From Ascochyta rabiei (taxonomy: Eukaryota; Ascomycota; Dothideomycetes; Pleosporales; Didymellaceae): DNA of 64,000 nt. The notes below the pieces were generated by a model that saw nothing but the letters and a program-made list of their open reading frames with translations, ran no database searches and was not told where the DNA came from. Both the position numbers and the translations under genes were made by a program. Below are positions 30,490 to 41,700 of this stretch, one piece after another. How positions within the stretch are numbered: position 1 is the stretch's first letter; each line of letters begins with the position of its first letter. The DNA is taken from positions 124,001 to 188,000 of the forward strand of contig NC_082425.1 in the NCBI RefSeq assembly GCF_004011695.2. Direction: 5' to 3'.

Positions 30490-33400
30490 CGCGTGCCTTA
30501 AGTGCAGAGAAACTAGTTACTACCGCCCTAACTGCCTAAAGTTAAAGTTAAACTAGAAAGACCCTGCTCTAGATAAGTTAGGAAAAGATAAGGGACCTAA
30601 GAGCTAATCTCCTCTCTTATAGCCTATATTAAATTGTCCAAGAAGAAGAAGGAAAATATCTCTCTTTATAAGGTAGTGTACCTAGAATATATACGCCTAC
30701 TTATAGTTAAAGCATCTATAGGCAACGCAGAGAACGTAGAAGCCTTAATAGATAGAGGGTTACAACTAAACTTAATTTTAGTTCTTCTAGTAAAGGAGCA
30801 GGATCTAGAGGTTATACTATTAAATAAAATAGTAGCTAAAGGTGTAGGCAGAGTAGAATTGCCTATCTATCGAGTAACTACAGCAGAAGTATCTATTGTT
30901 AACTTCTGTAGATAACAGAAGGTCTAACAGATACCTTTTGTAGTTACAGACCTATAAAGGTATAAGATATACCTTAGATTATCCTAGATTAACTAGATAA
31001 ACCTTAAGCTAAGCTATTTAAGCTAGTATATACTCTTCTAAGGGAAGAAGTATAGAGACTCTTCTAAACTAGAGAAAATAGTATTAGAAGATGCTAAAGA
31101 GTTTAAACGCACTATAAGAAGTCTCTTAGTAGATATTTATATATATATAGTAAACTTAGTAGGTATATATAACCTAATATCTGCTAAAAAGGGCCTAATT
31201 CTAGAAGTGTATTGCGAATATGCGTACTTAGGATTAGAGGATAATACTTAGGTCCTACTAGAGTATAGAGAGTATAACCTAGCAATTAATATTATAGAAG
31301 GAGCTACTTCCCCCTACTAACTGTTATACGGACTATCTGTAACAGAATTAGAGATACTTAGGAAGTATCTAGTAGAATATCTATAATATAGCTAGATACA
31401 ACACTTAAGGTTACTAGTAGAGGCGCCTATTCTATTTTTAAAGAAGAAAGATAGTAACCTAAGACTGTGTGTAGACTATAGAGGTCTAAACAAGATAATA
31501 GTTAAAAACTACTATCTATTACTACTAATTATAGAGTTACTAGAATAACTAGAGTAAGCTAAGTTCTATACTAAACTAGATGTATGTAAGGCATATTACT
31601 ATATCTAAATTAAGAAAGAGGATAAGTAGAAGACTACTTTTTAAACTAGGTATAGACATATTAAGTACATAGTAATGCTGTTTAGACTTATAAATGCTCC
31701 TACCTAATTTTAGGCCTATATAAATAAGGCACTAATAGGATTAGTTAATATAACTTATATTATGTATCTAGACAACATATTAGTATACTCTAAGACAGAG
31801 GAAGACTATATTAGACACGTTAAGGAGGTCTTAGAGAGGCTTTATAAAGTAAACCTCTATATATGCTTAGATAAGTGTAAATAGCACTATTAACGCATAG
31901 AGTACCTTAGGTACATAGTCTTACCTAAAGGGGTAAGTATTAACCTAGACAGGGTTAAAATAATCTAAGAATAGCTAATTCTACGTATAGTCTGTAATAT
32001 CTAAGTATTTATAGGCTTTATAAACTACTATCAGAGATTTATTATAGAGTTTTCTAAATTAGCCTTACTATTAACCTGATTAACCTAGAAAGGGCTAAAT
32101 TTAGCTAAATCTAGTTAAGTAATAAGAAAGAAGGAGAGTTAGCCTCTTAAGCTAAGTAAAGAATCCCTATAAGCTTTCTAGAATATAAAGGATTTATTTA
32201 TTAACGTACCTATCTTAGTTGATTTTGTACCTAGGAGACAGACTAGGATTAAAGTAGATGCCTCTAGAGGCGCTATCTTAGGAATCCTTAGTTAACTAGT
32301 CCCTAGGGAGGGGAAGCTAGCCTAATAGAGGCCTGTAGACTTCTATTTAAAGAAGTTAATCTAAGTAGAGTATAACTATAATATTATAACTAGGAACTTC
32401 TTGTAATTGTCTAGAGCCTACAGTATTAGCAAAGATACTTAGACAGTACCTTCTTTAAGATCTTAACAGATTACTAAAACCTAAAATAGTTTATAGAGAT
32501 AAAGGTTCTTAGCTAATAACAAGTAAGGGCATACTTAGTGTTATCTAAGTTTAACTTTGTAATTACTTATTACCTAAGGTCTATAAACCCTATAGATAGA
32601 CCTTTACAGCGTCCTAATTATATAAGAGAGGCATAAGACCCCTTATAAAAGTATAATAAGGCTTTTATACAACTAGTTTAGACGATCCTAACTAGGAGGA
32701 ACCCTAATACTCCTCTAGTAGCAGCTATAACCCTTTGTTTGTCTATAGAAGGAAGAAAGGATATAAGAGATCTTAAAAGAGAAGAATTCAGAGAGAACAG
32801 TTAGACAGAGCTAATAACAGACTTAGACAATACAGACAAACTCTCTAGTACTAAAAAAGAGTTAAGCAACGTTAAAATAGGACAAAATAACCTAGAAAAA
32901 GATAATATAGCTAAGGAGAGGCGCATCTTACTTATAAGGCTAATAGATAAAGTGTAAGTTATTAAAGAACGTTATAATAACCTAATATTAGGACACTTTA
33001 GAGCACAAAGGACCTTAGAGAAGATTTAGCACAGATACACCTAGAAGGGCATTAATAAGGATATATCTAACTACTGCTATAACTGCTTAGTATATAGGAG
33101 ATTAACTACTGCCTAATATAAACTATATAGGTTATTATAACCTTTACTAGTACTAAGCTAACTATAGGAGGACGTAATAATAGATTTTATTACAGAATTA
33201 CCCTCTAGTAAGGTAGCTAGGCTAGTGTATAACTCTATCTTAGTAGTAGTATATAAATTAACTAAAATGTTACACTATATACTAGCTAGGGCTAATTAGA
33301 ATAGAAAAGACCTAGTATACACCTAGATTAGAGAGATTATCTACTTACACAGCGCGCTAGCATAAATTATCTTAGATTAGGGGCTAATAATAAACTTAAA

Positions 33401-34286
33401 GACGTAGGAAACCTTTAACTACTATTTAAACTTAAGACAAGTCTTAACGTTAGCCTATTATCCCTAGACAGATAGCTAAATAGAAAGGCAAAATTAGACT
33501 CTTAAATAGTACTTATGTTGCTATTATACTCTATAATAAGATAATTAGGCTCTATAGATTTTAATTACAGAATTTACGTATAATAATAGTATTTACGCAT
33601 CTATAAACGTAACACCTTTCTAAGCCTGTTACAGTATAGAGATAAGAAGCACAGATTAGCCTACTTTAGTATTAAAAGGTAGAGAATCTCCCCTTGCAAA
33701 GGAATTAGCTGCTAGAGTTATTACTTTATAGGCTACCTGCAAAGCAAATATAGAAAAGTTAAATAAGTATTAAAAGAAGCACCTAGATAAGAAATAACTA
33801 CTAGCACCCTTTAAAGTAGGCAACAAAGTACTAGTCTCTAGTAAGAATATTAGGATAGTACACCTAAAAAAGAAGCTAGACTAGAAATACCTAGGACCTA
33901 GGACTATTATAGCCTAGATTAGCCCTAGTGTATACAGAGTAGACCTGCTAGAAATAAAAGTAATCTATCTAGTATTCTATGTATTACTACTAGACCTATA
34001 TATACTAAGAAGTTAACTCCTAATTATATAAGAACTAATATAAGAACCTATAGTTAAAGAGGAAGAGAAGGTATAGGATGTAGAAAAAGTCCTTAACAGG
34101 AGGTAACTAGACAATAGACAGTAGGAATACCTTATTAAGTAGGACAGATTCCCTAACTTAGAGAATTCCTAGGAAATTAGCACAAATCTTTCTAAAGAAG
34201 TGCTAAAATAATACTAGAAAATAATAAAGTAACTACTTAGACTGTGTAATAAGACGTTAAGGTTAAAGTCTAAAAACGAGGGGGAC
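30490..34286 (+). pseudogene. Gypsy family C gag C-terminus and pol, broken
   Basis: One plus-strand series of frames passes through nucleocapsid, protease, RT, RNase H, integrase and chromodomain. An uninterrupted stretch of 93 codons remains at 30634-30915, covering the protease start (VEALIDRGLQLNLIL, where retropepsins have D-S/T-G-A). Elsewhere TAG/TAA interrupts every few tens of codons. RT begins around 31400 ([21 protein letters not shown]) and integrase around 32950. It is not functional. Confidence 0.85.
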
Positions 34287-34660
34287 TAAAAAGGCTAAAT
34301 ACCTTTACTTAATTATAATTTTTCCCTATAGGGGTTTTTTAATTAATAAGTATTTAATAGTTTATGCTAAGGGAAAATATAACCCTACCTTACCCTAAGA
34401 AATATAGACTAGCTAAAGCAGATATATTTTAGCCTATTATAGCTATTTCTAATATAAGGAAATAAAGAAAGTTATATACTATATTATACAGTTATAATTA
34501 TACGTAAATATAGAAGAATTAGTATAGAAGAACACCTTTCTAGTATTATTTAGACTATCTAAGAGTGTAATGCACCTAATTGCTATATTAGCCTAAAACT
34601 ATCTACTAACTACAAACTTAGGTATTATTAATCTAAACCTTCTATTATAGAGAATATCTA

Positions 34661-35230
34661 TTAACTATAACTACTACTATAGGTATAAGTAGTAGCCTTA
34701 CAACTACTATAAGGCTTCTTAGCAGCAGCAGCAGCAGCAGCAGCAGCATTAGCAGCAGCCTGCTTAGCAGCCTCTTGCTCCTCCTACTTCTCTTAGAGTT
34801 AACTAAGTGTCTTTCTAGTACCTGTAATCTAGTACTTTAACTATAAAAGAAGTTAGATATTATTAAAACAGGTTAAAACGTGCTATAATACCTTCTTGCA
34901 GGAGGTAACAGGCGCATCTAGATTAGACTTACTACCACTCTCCTCTAACAACTTCTTTTACTTTATCTTAGCCTTAACAGCACTAGCCTTAGATTAATCT
35001 TACTTCTTAATATAGATACTAGATAAGGTTAACTTATATATATAAGTGTTGCTATTATAGAGTGTAAGTAGCTCTTTCTACAGTAAATAGTTCCTATAAA
35101 GGTTAGATTATGCTATAATAAGCTAAAAAGAGACAGAACGTACTCTTAAATTATACCTAGCAACAAGCTAGCCTAGTTAATAATAGACTTGCCTATTGTA
35201 GTCTTCTTATTAATAGACATAGGCGCAGAA
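34661..35230 (-). pseudogene. Possible accessory frame antisense to pol in gypsy family C
   Basis: On the minus strand, between pol and the 3' LTR, a frame can be followed with stops only where Gln/Trp would fit (TAA/TAG). It reads RYNLRVRSVSF, then NLYRNYLL, then KASAVKAKIK, KKLLEESGSKSNLDAP and finally EEQEAAKQAAANAAAAAAAAAKK, ending TAA at 34663-34661. The poly-alanine run is the complement of an (AGC)n repeat at 34721-34748. The C-terminal half is charged and helix-prone. The upstream limit is uncertain. It may be an accessory protein of the element or a remnant of something inserted in it. Confidence 0.45.
34721..34748 (+). repeat. (AGC)n microsatellite
   Basis: Nine tandem AGC trinucleotides lie within the 3' accessory region of gypsy family C. 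Read on the opposite strand they encode alanine in the frame described at 34661-35230. Confidence 0.9.
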
Positions 35231-36181
35231 GTAGCAGGTGTTATAGGGGTAGTCTTAACGCTAGCAGTATTAATAATAGCAGCATAAGTAGTAGTAACTA
35301 GGCAACAACTAGAGTAAAGGTGCGCTATGTTGCTAAAAAGCCTTAAATAGCTATTAGCGTACTTATTAGGGCCCTAAACGTATTAAAAGATGCTAAAACA
35401 AGCTAAAAGGAGACAAAACAAGTACTAATAGGCAATTCTTATTGCTATTATAACACTCTCTGTAGTAGTAGGCCTAGGCTTCTCTATAGCGCAGGCTACC
35501 CTATAAAGCTAGGTTAGTAGAGAAATAACAGTCCCTATAGACATTACTATTAGTAATATAGTAGAGATAGAGTATACAGCACTACTTAGTAGTCCTACTA
35601 TTCTTAGCGATGTTAATCTTGCAGTAAGCAGGCATCAACATAATAGCTATAGCAAATAGTAGTTAGTAACAGTTAGTAATAGTTAGTAGTAGGCAGTAGT
35701 AGTTAGGAATAGTCTAAAAAGGTTACTAAGGCGTATTATGCGATGCTATCTGCTAAAACATATTAGAACGTACTAGAAAGACCTAGAAAATCCCTAAGCT
35801 ATCCTTACAAAAGTGCTAGACAGAATAGGTTAGTACTTACTAAAATAAAGTAGGATATAGTAGTAACTAATAAAACTAGGGGTATAGATAGCTTATATGC
35901 TGCTAGCTACCTAGTTAGAGCTTTAGCCTGCGCAGACAGCTACCTAGACCCTAGAGGTAAAGTAAGAGGTAAGAGAGGATTTCTGTTTAACTTTTACTAG
36001 GTAAAGGCAGAATTAGTATTAAGCTCTATCTAGCCTTATAAGGCGTCTAAAATGCCTAAAACTAGTTAGAATTAGCTATAATAGGACAGACAGAGTAAAC
36101 ACGTCTAAAACTAGGCTAAAATAATACAGTATTGCTAATTATACTATTGTTTAAGCTAAAAAATCTAGAGAAGGGAGGTAT

Positions 36182-36383
36182 TATTAGGCGCTGGGCCTAG
36201 AGGTACCTCTGCTAGTCTTAGCAAGCTACTATAGGGCTAGTTAGCCTAGACTATATAAAGGTGTTGGAGGTTATTACTAATACTCTAGTAATTAGTCTTG
36301 TTACTACACACTACGTACCTTAATACACCTACTATCCTCTTTAACCCTATCCTCCCTTATAATCGCTTTGTACACTCTTTACA
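36182..36383 (+). repeat. Family C 3' LTR
   Basis: A 202-bp LTR, TATTAGGCGCTGGGCC .. CTCTTTACA. The initial TG appears as TA. Its length is the same as that of the left LTR. Confidence 0.9.
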
Positions 36384-39300
36384 CAGGCCTAGATTACAAA
36401 TGTCCACGCAGCAGTAGGAGTAGATGTTAATAATAAGATTAGAAGGGTATAAGAAAGGTACTAAAAAGCACTAAAGCCTATAAGAGTCCTGTAAAATTAG
36501 GAACTATAGCTTAGTAAATACAACTAAGCTTTAACTTACACAGAAGCCCTTAAAATAGGGGATATAATACAGAGTAAGCTAGTTATAGATAACTTTCTAA
36601 AAGTAGTCTTAAAGATTTCCCTAGTATAGATAGCAACATTTACTAGTATAGGAAGTAACTAGAGTAATATAGAAAGAAGATAGATAATAAAACTCTTCTA
36701 TAAGTATATAAGCCTAGCCTATCTAACATAAGGTAGAATAAAAAGTACCCTTATAACAGATAGTAGAGCCTTTACAGCAAGCAGTAAATCTAACTTAAAT
36801 ATATAGAGGGACGCCTTAAGTATACAAATTAGAGTGCTATCTGCAGCCCTAAACTAAAGGTAATTAAAGCGCAAAATAAATGCGTCTAGTAATAAGTCTA
36901 AGTAATTCTAAAGAAGGAATGTAGTAGATGCTATAGACATATGTCTAGCTTATAAACAGCACTATAACATTAGTAACTGTTACTATATTAATAATAATTT
37001 AGAAACCCCTAAGTAGTTTAAACTATATTAAAATATTACAAAGCTAGTATAGTATAAACTTTAACATAAGCTAGACTTATAAAGAACAGTAAACAAACTA
37101 AATACTAGTTTAAAGTAACCCTGCCTAGCAATAATAAACTCTTAATTAATTACTCTACACATTAAGACGTCTTAAACACTAGACAAGAATATTAAGTAAC
37201 TAGATAGCTAAGAAATTACTTAGGTTAATAAAGGTAGTATAAAAGCAGTATATAGCGTAAGCAATTAAGAATATCTATTAAAGAAGGTATTTCTTCTAGA
37301 TTCTAGCTTAACTACGCATATCTGTAATAACCTCTTAAGACTTAGAGACGTACGCTAGCTAGTAATAGAAGATTATATCTAGACTAGGAACTCTAAGGTC
37401 TAGATATAAGGATATAGTACTGTTAATATATTAGCAGAGAGATCTTAAGGCAGACAAGTACTACGCTTAGATAATGTTACATAGTGCCTACATTTCCTCT
37501 ACAACATAGTATTATTTAGGTTACTCTAAAGACAAGAAATATAGTAGGATAACTAAGAAGATCTAACAATGCTATGTTAAAGAAACAGCAACATTATAGC
37601 TATCCTAACAGAGAGCTTTAGATAGTAGGTTATTAAATAACTAAAAATAGCTATAGTAGCACTCTATATGCGTATAAATTACAATAGAAGATTACTATAG
37701 AGAGTAACAGCTATAATGTAGTATAAGAGACTTAGATATCTAGAACTATCTATAATTAAGCACCTTATACATTAATCTAAGGGGGTAAAGATTAAAGGTA
37801 TTATAACAGTGTAATGTAACACATACAGATAATTAAAATTAAAGTATTAAATATAAAGAACTCTACAATTAAATAATAAAGGCCTAGGTAAATAAATAGC
37901 TATAGAATTCTATAATTATAAAGCAGGAAGCTTTAATAAGGAAAGGAGTTAAACGCTTATAACCTACTAACACTCTTAGTACGTGTAGGACTTCTACTTT
38001 AAGGTAAACAGGCCTGTAAGATCTATTATCTATCTACTTAGGATCTTTATCTAGTTCTTAAAGAAACAGTTTAATATTATAGTTAAGGTAATTAAGATAC
38101 ATAACAAAATTGTTACAGTTAAACAAGATGTTAAGAGATAGTGCACGTCCCTCTTAATAAGACTTAAGCCTTCTGCTCTAGACATATAAGCTTAGAATAG
38201 AGGAGCTAAACGCTTAGGGGGTGTAATAAAAGAGAAGGTACGCGTAATTTAACCAGACGCAAATCTACTATAGGAGCTCTAGCTAGAAATTACTAGAGCA
38301 GCAGTATACCTATATAATTAGACTCTAAATTATCTAAATAAGTAGAGATTACTATATAAAATATTCTTTACGTGTATAGCTACTATAAATAGTATAGTTA
38401 CTAGACCTTAAAAACTAAACTAGGCTTACTTAAGAGTATATAGATGCAAATCATTTACTATAACTAATAACACTTATTAAAGAACATTACGGCTATAAAG
38501 ACTAGACCTAAAGGTATAGATTAGATACTTAGTAGGATAATAGTCTACTAACATATACCAAATCTAGGTCCTATTAATAGCTAAAGTAATTAGCACCTGT
38601 AATGTAGTGTTTAATAAAGAAATAATATTTAATAGTAAAATAGAAGATATTATAGATAACCTTATACATAATACATTAGAAGAAATTATAACTTAGATTA
38701 GCATAGTTAAACTTCTAGCTATATAGAGCTATATATATAAAACTAAAACATTCTATAAGAATAAGACAACGCAGGAGAATACTCTGCGTGCTAAGTAACC
38801 CTAATATTACTAAGATAGGAAGATTATAGAGGTATACCTAACGCCTCTACTAACTCCTCTGCTAGCAGTATTTCTAACTAAATAGATAAGCTATAATTAG
38901 ACAACAGACTAACTTAAATAAGACTAAGGAACGTCTGTAATAACGCTGTAGGCAGCTGTATTTATAGCAGGCACTAAGGTAGGACACCTTAGTTAACATA
39001 AAGGAAAACCTTTTAACAAAGCTTAATTAAAGAGGATTATAGCAAAGGGAATTAAGCTACATTAGAATAAACTTCTACTATTACCTATAGTATACTTAAA
39101 GCTAGAGGAGCACCCTCTCTATAAGATATTTAAATAAGTAGAAAATAAACACCTATAAAGCTATAAATTAATAGAGTCATAGACTAAAGTTCTAGTAGCT
39201 CTAGTTTAGAAGTCTAGATAATAAATACTTAACTGTATATAGGTCTATATATACAAGTTTAACAAACACTACTACCTTAATAAGTATAAAGTAAGGCTTA

Positions 39301-40906
39301 TAGATAGAGAAGACTAATAATATAATTTTATGTTATAAGACACGTATATGGCAACACTTATAGGCTAATTACTTAGAATGCTAATAGTAATTACTGTAAA
39401 ATATAATCTTAAACTAAAATAATAGAATATTATAAATGCGTTTGTTTATATAGCAATTAACTGCAAAATATACATAAGAATGCTAAAAGGATACTAGAAG
39501 ACAGGTACCTTACTAAAGGTATAGAAAGCCTTATCCAGACTCTATATCTCCTCTCTACTATAGGAGAAGGAATTTACAGTAATATTAGCTAGAATTAGAT
39601 TTAAATAAGTACTATAAGAGCTATGCTGTATAATTAAGAATAGAATAATTATCTTCTTCTATGTAGATAATATTATAATTGCGTACTACCTAAAGCACAA
39701 ATAAGAGTAAAACAATGCTATTAAACAGATATAGGAGCGATACCTATATACTAGAGAAGATAACCTTTAATAGTTCCTTAGTAGAGAAGTCTAATATAAT
39801 AGATAGTAATAGATAGTTTAATTGTTATAAGCTGCATACGTTGACAAGAGTAGTTAATTAGTAACTAGATAGGACATAAGGCATAATACGCTAATATCTA
39901 GAATTAAACTTAAGCCTAGGAATAGTCTAGCTAAACTACTAGAGATTAATTAACATTAGTAAAAGATTAGATCCTTATTATTTATAGTAGTAACTACTTA
40001 ACCTAATAAAGCGTTTGCTACGTCGCAACTTACACGCTTTCTAGTTAACCTAAGTAATAAACACTAAGACGCTGCTAACTAAGTGCTTCTATACCTACAG
40101 AAGACAAGAAATCTATTACCTAACTTTAGATAGGGTAAAGGACTTAAAGTTGTAAGTAACGTATTATTTGCTAACAACACTGTAGACTAAAAGAGTTCCT
40201 AAGGATACGCTATTGAGCTATTTAGAGGACTTATTGCCTAGAGAGCGAATAAACAAGATACTGTTACAACGTTAACTACTAAGGCTAAGCTCCTAGCCCT
40301 GTCTTAAGTAGCTAAGGAAGCAATATTTACCTCTTAACTATTAAAAGAGCTTTAGGTAACCCTAAGAAATCTAACAATAACAATTAAATGTAATAATATA
40401 TAGACAATACATCTAGTTACTATAGACGTTACTAAGATATAAACTAAACTTTAGTACATTAATATACATAACTACTAGTTATAATAAGAAGTTAACTATA
40501 AAAGAATTAAAGTAGAATATACCCTATCTAATAACATAATTACAGATAGATTTATAAATTTATTACTAATTAGCAAATAGGCTAGCTTTCTTAATTAGTT
40601 AGGACTTGTTAAGGGCTAGAAGGGTACATTAAGGGATATCCTACTTAAGAAGATGCAAGAGCAACTAGAGGACCTTACATTAAAGAGTTAATTAACTAAT
40701 TTACGCAGCTTACAATAGAAGTCTAAGCTAAGGGGGTGTGTTAAATAAAAGGTATTAGAGAAATAGGTTAGGTGATATACCTGCTAAGAAACTGTGTAGG
40801 GGCCCCTACTTAAACCTAGATAAGACGAAAATCACCCTTATATAGAACAAGAACAGATTATTAATACATTATTATTAACTTATTAATATTACTATCTAAT
40901 CTAACA
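36384..40906 (+). mobile_element. Ty1/copia retrotransposon, 5'-truncated, RIP-degraded
   Basis: The plus strand reads gag remnants (36400-37200), a GAG-pre-integrase/protease segment (LLDSSLTTHICNN at about 37290), integrase (about 37700-38550, ending AYLRVYRCKS), RT with YVDNIIIA at about 39660-39685 and an RNase H-like region (about 40200-40600). The order integrase before RT is diagnostic for copia. The 3' LTR is about 40739-40906 (TGTTAAATAAAAGG .. TCTAACA) and follows a purine tract AAGCTAAGGGGG. No matching 5' LTR exists at the left edge, where the element abuts gypsy family C. The right flank (ACTTTTATAACTAGGG) belongs to gypsy family A, so it had inserted into family A copy 2. Confidence 0.85.
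40739..40906 (+). repeat. Copia 3' LTR
   Basis: About 168 bp from TGTTAAATAAAAGG to TCTAACA. The left boundary could be 2 bp earlier (TGTG). There is no partner LTR in the window for comparison. Confidence 0.6.
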
Positions 40907-41445
40907 ACTTTTATAACTAGGGAAGTCCTAATATAATATTGTGCGTAGCCTTTGTAAAGACGTCTAGGTTTATTTCCTTATAGTGCCCCTATATCTGTAG
41001 GGGTACTACTATTACTTTAAATATAATTAGTAGTTTGTTTATCATTAATTGTCTATTAGCTACTTAAAGTAAGTAAGGGTTCTTCTTATAATATAATCTA
41101 AGTCTAGCTTACTATATTACTATTATAGATATGTAACTTACTTATGCTCCTAAGTCTAAGAGTGCTGTTAACGCTACCCTATTTAGTTTAATAGGTACCT
41201 TAATAAGGTAATTATTCCTAATGCTATTAATAGATTAATTCCTAGGGCTTATAGGCGCTGGACTAAAAAGGTTCCCTCTTTACTAAACCCTTTAAATTCC
41301 TTTATACTATAATGCTTCTTATAATCTATATTAAGGTAGTTCTACTAGTATATATTGTAGCAACTTCTATTAGCTACTAGCTATTTTTATATTGTAGCCT
41401 ATAGGTTATCTATTCTAAGAAAGTATACTTTCTAGTGTTTATTAA
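40907..41445 (-). mobile_element. Gypsy family A copy 2, segment 1 (protease region)
   Basis: This segment aligns colinearly with 19010-19547 of copy 1 and is more heavily RIP-altered. It is cut on the left by the copia element and on the right at ATTAA by family B copy 1. In copy 1 the sequence is continuous across both points, so copy 1 serves as the empty-site reference. Confidence 0.88.
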
Positions 41446-41700
41446 TGTTAGGACTTCTACTAAGGTAAGATGGTAACCTACTAGTATGTGTCACAACCTA
41501 CTAGCAGATTCCATTAAACCTAGTAGAACCTTCCTTTACTTGCCTTTACTTTTACTTATAGAGAGTATAGGCCTTACTACTATAAGTAGGCCTCTCTCTC
41601 CGCCCTCTTGTAGCTTGCTGTCTGCTATTTTGTTTACTCCTCTTTTAAATCTATTAATTTACTAGATTACTACTTTTATACTTATAAAGTCTGCCTTATA
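41446..41700 (+). repeat. Family B 5' LTR (copy 1)
   Basis: A 255-bp LTR. The terminal TTACA reads TTATA here. It is followed by TAATAGTAGACC, a region that could hold the primer-binding site but does not clearly match a tRNA end. Confidence 0.93.

Larger units (their letters stand above)
29086..36383 (+). mobile_element. Gypsy family C: Ty3/gypsy chromovirus-type element with long 3' accessory region
   Basis: The element is 7298 bp with two 202-bp LTRs (29086-29287 and 36182-36383), the second preceded by a purine tract AAGGGAGG. The plus strand carries a gag zinc knuckle (CLKCRETSYYRPNC, about 30490-30530), a protease region, RT (YLDNILVYSK at about 31765-31800), integrase (DFITELPSSK .. 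YYPQTDSQIERQNQTL, about 33185-33510) and a chromodomain-like tail (EYLIK-stop-DRFPNLENS at about 34125-34165). About 1.9 kb then separates pol from the 3' LTR. Flanking 5-mers do not match (GTATA left, CAGGC right), unlike families A and B, which points to rearrangement. It is heavily altered by RIP. Confidence 0.9.

Noticed and set aside
30634..30915. Intact 93-aa gene
   Set aside because: It is the surviving piece of the family C protease region, flanked in frame by further pol sequence with RIP-type stops.
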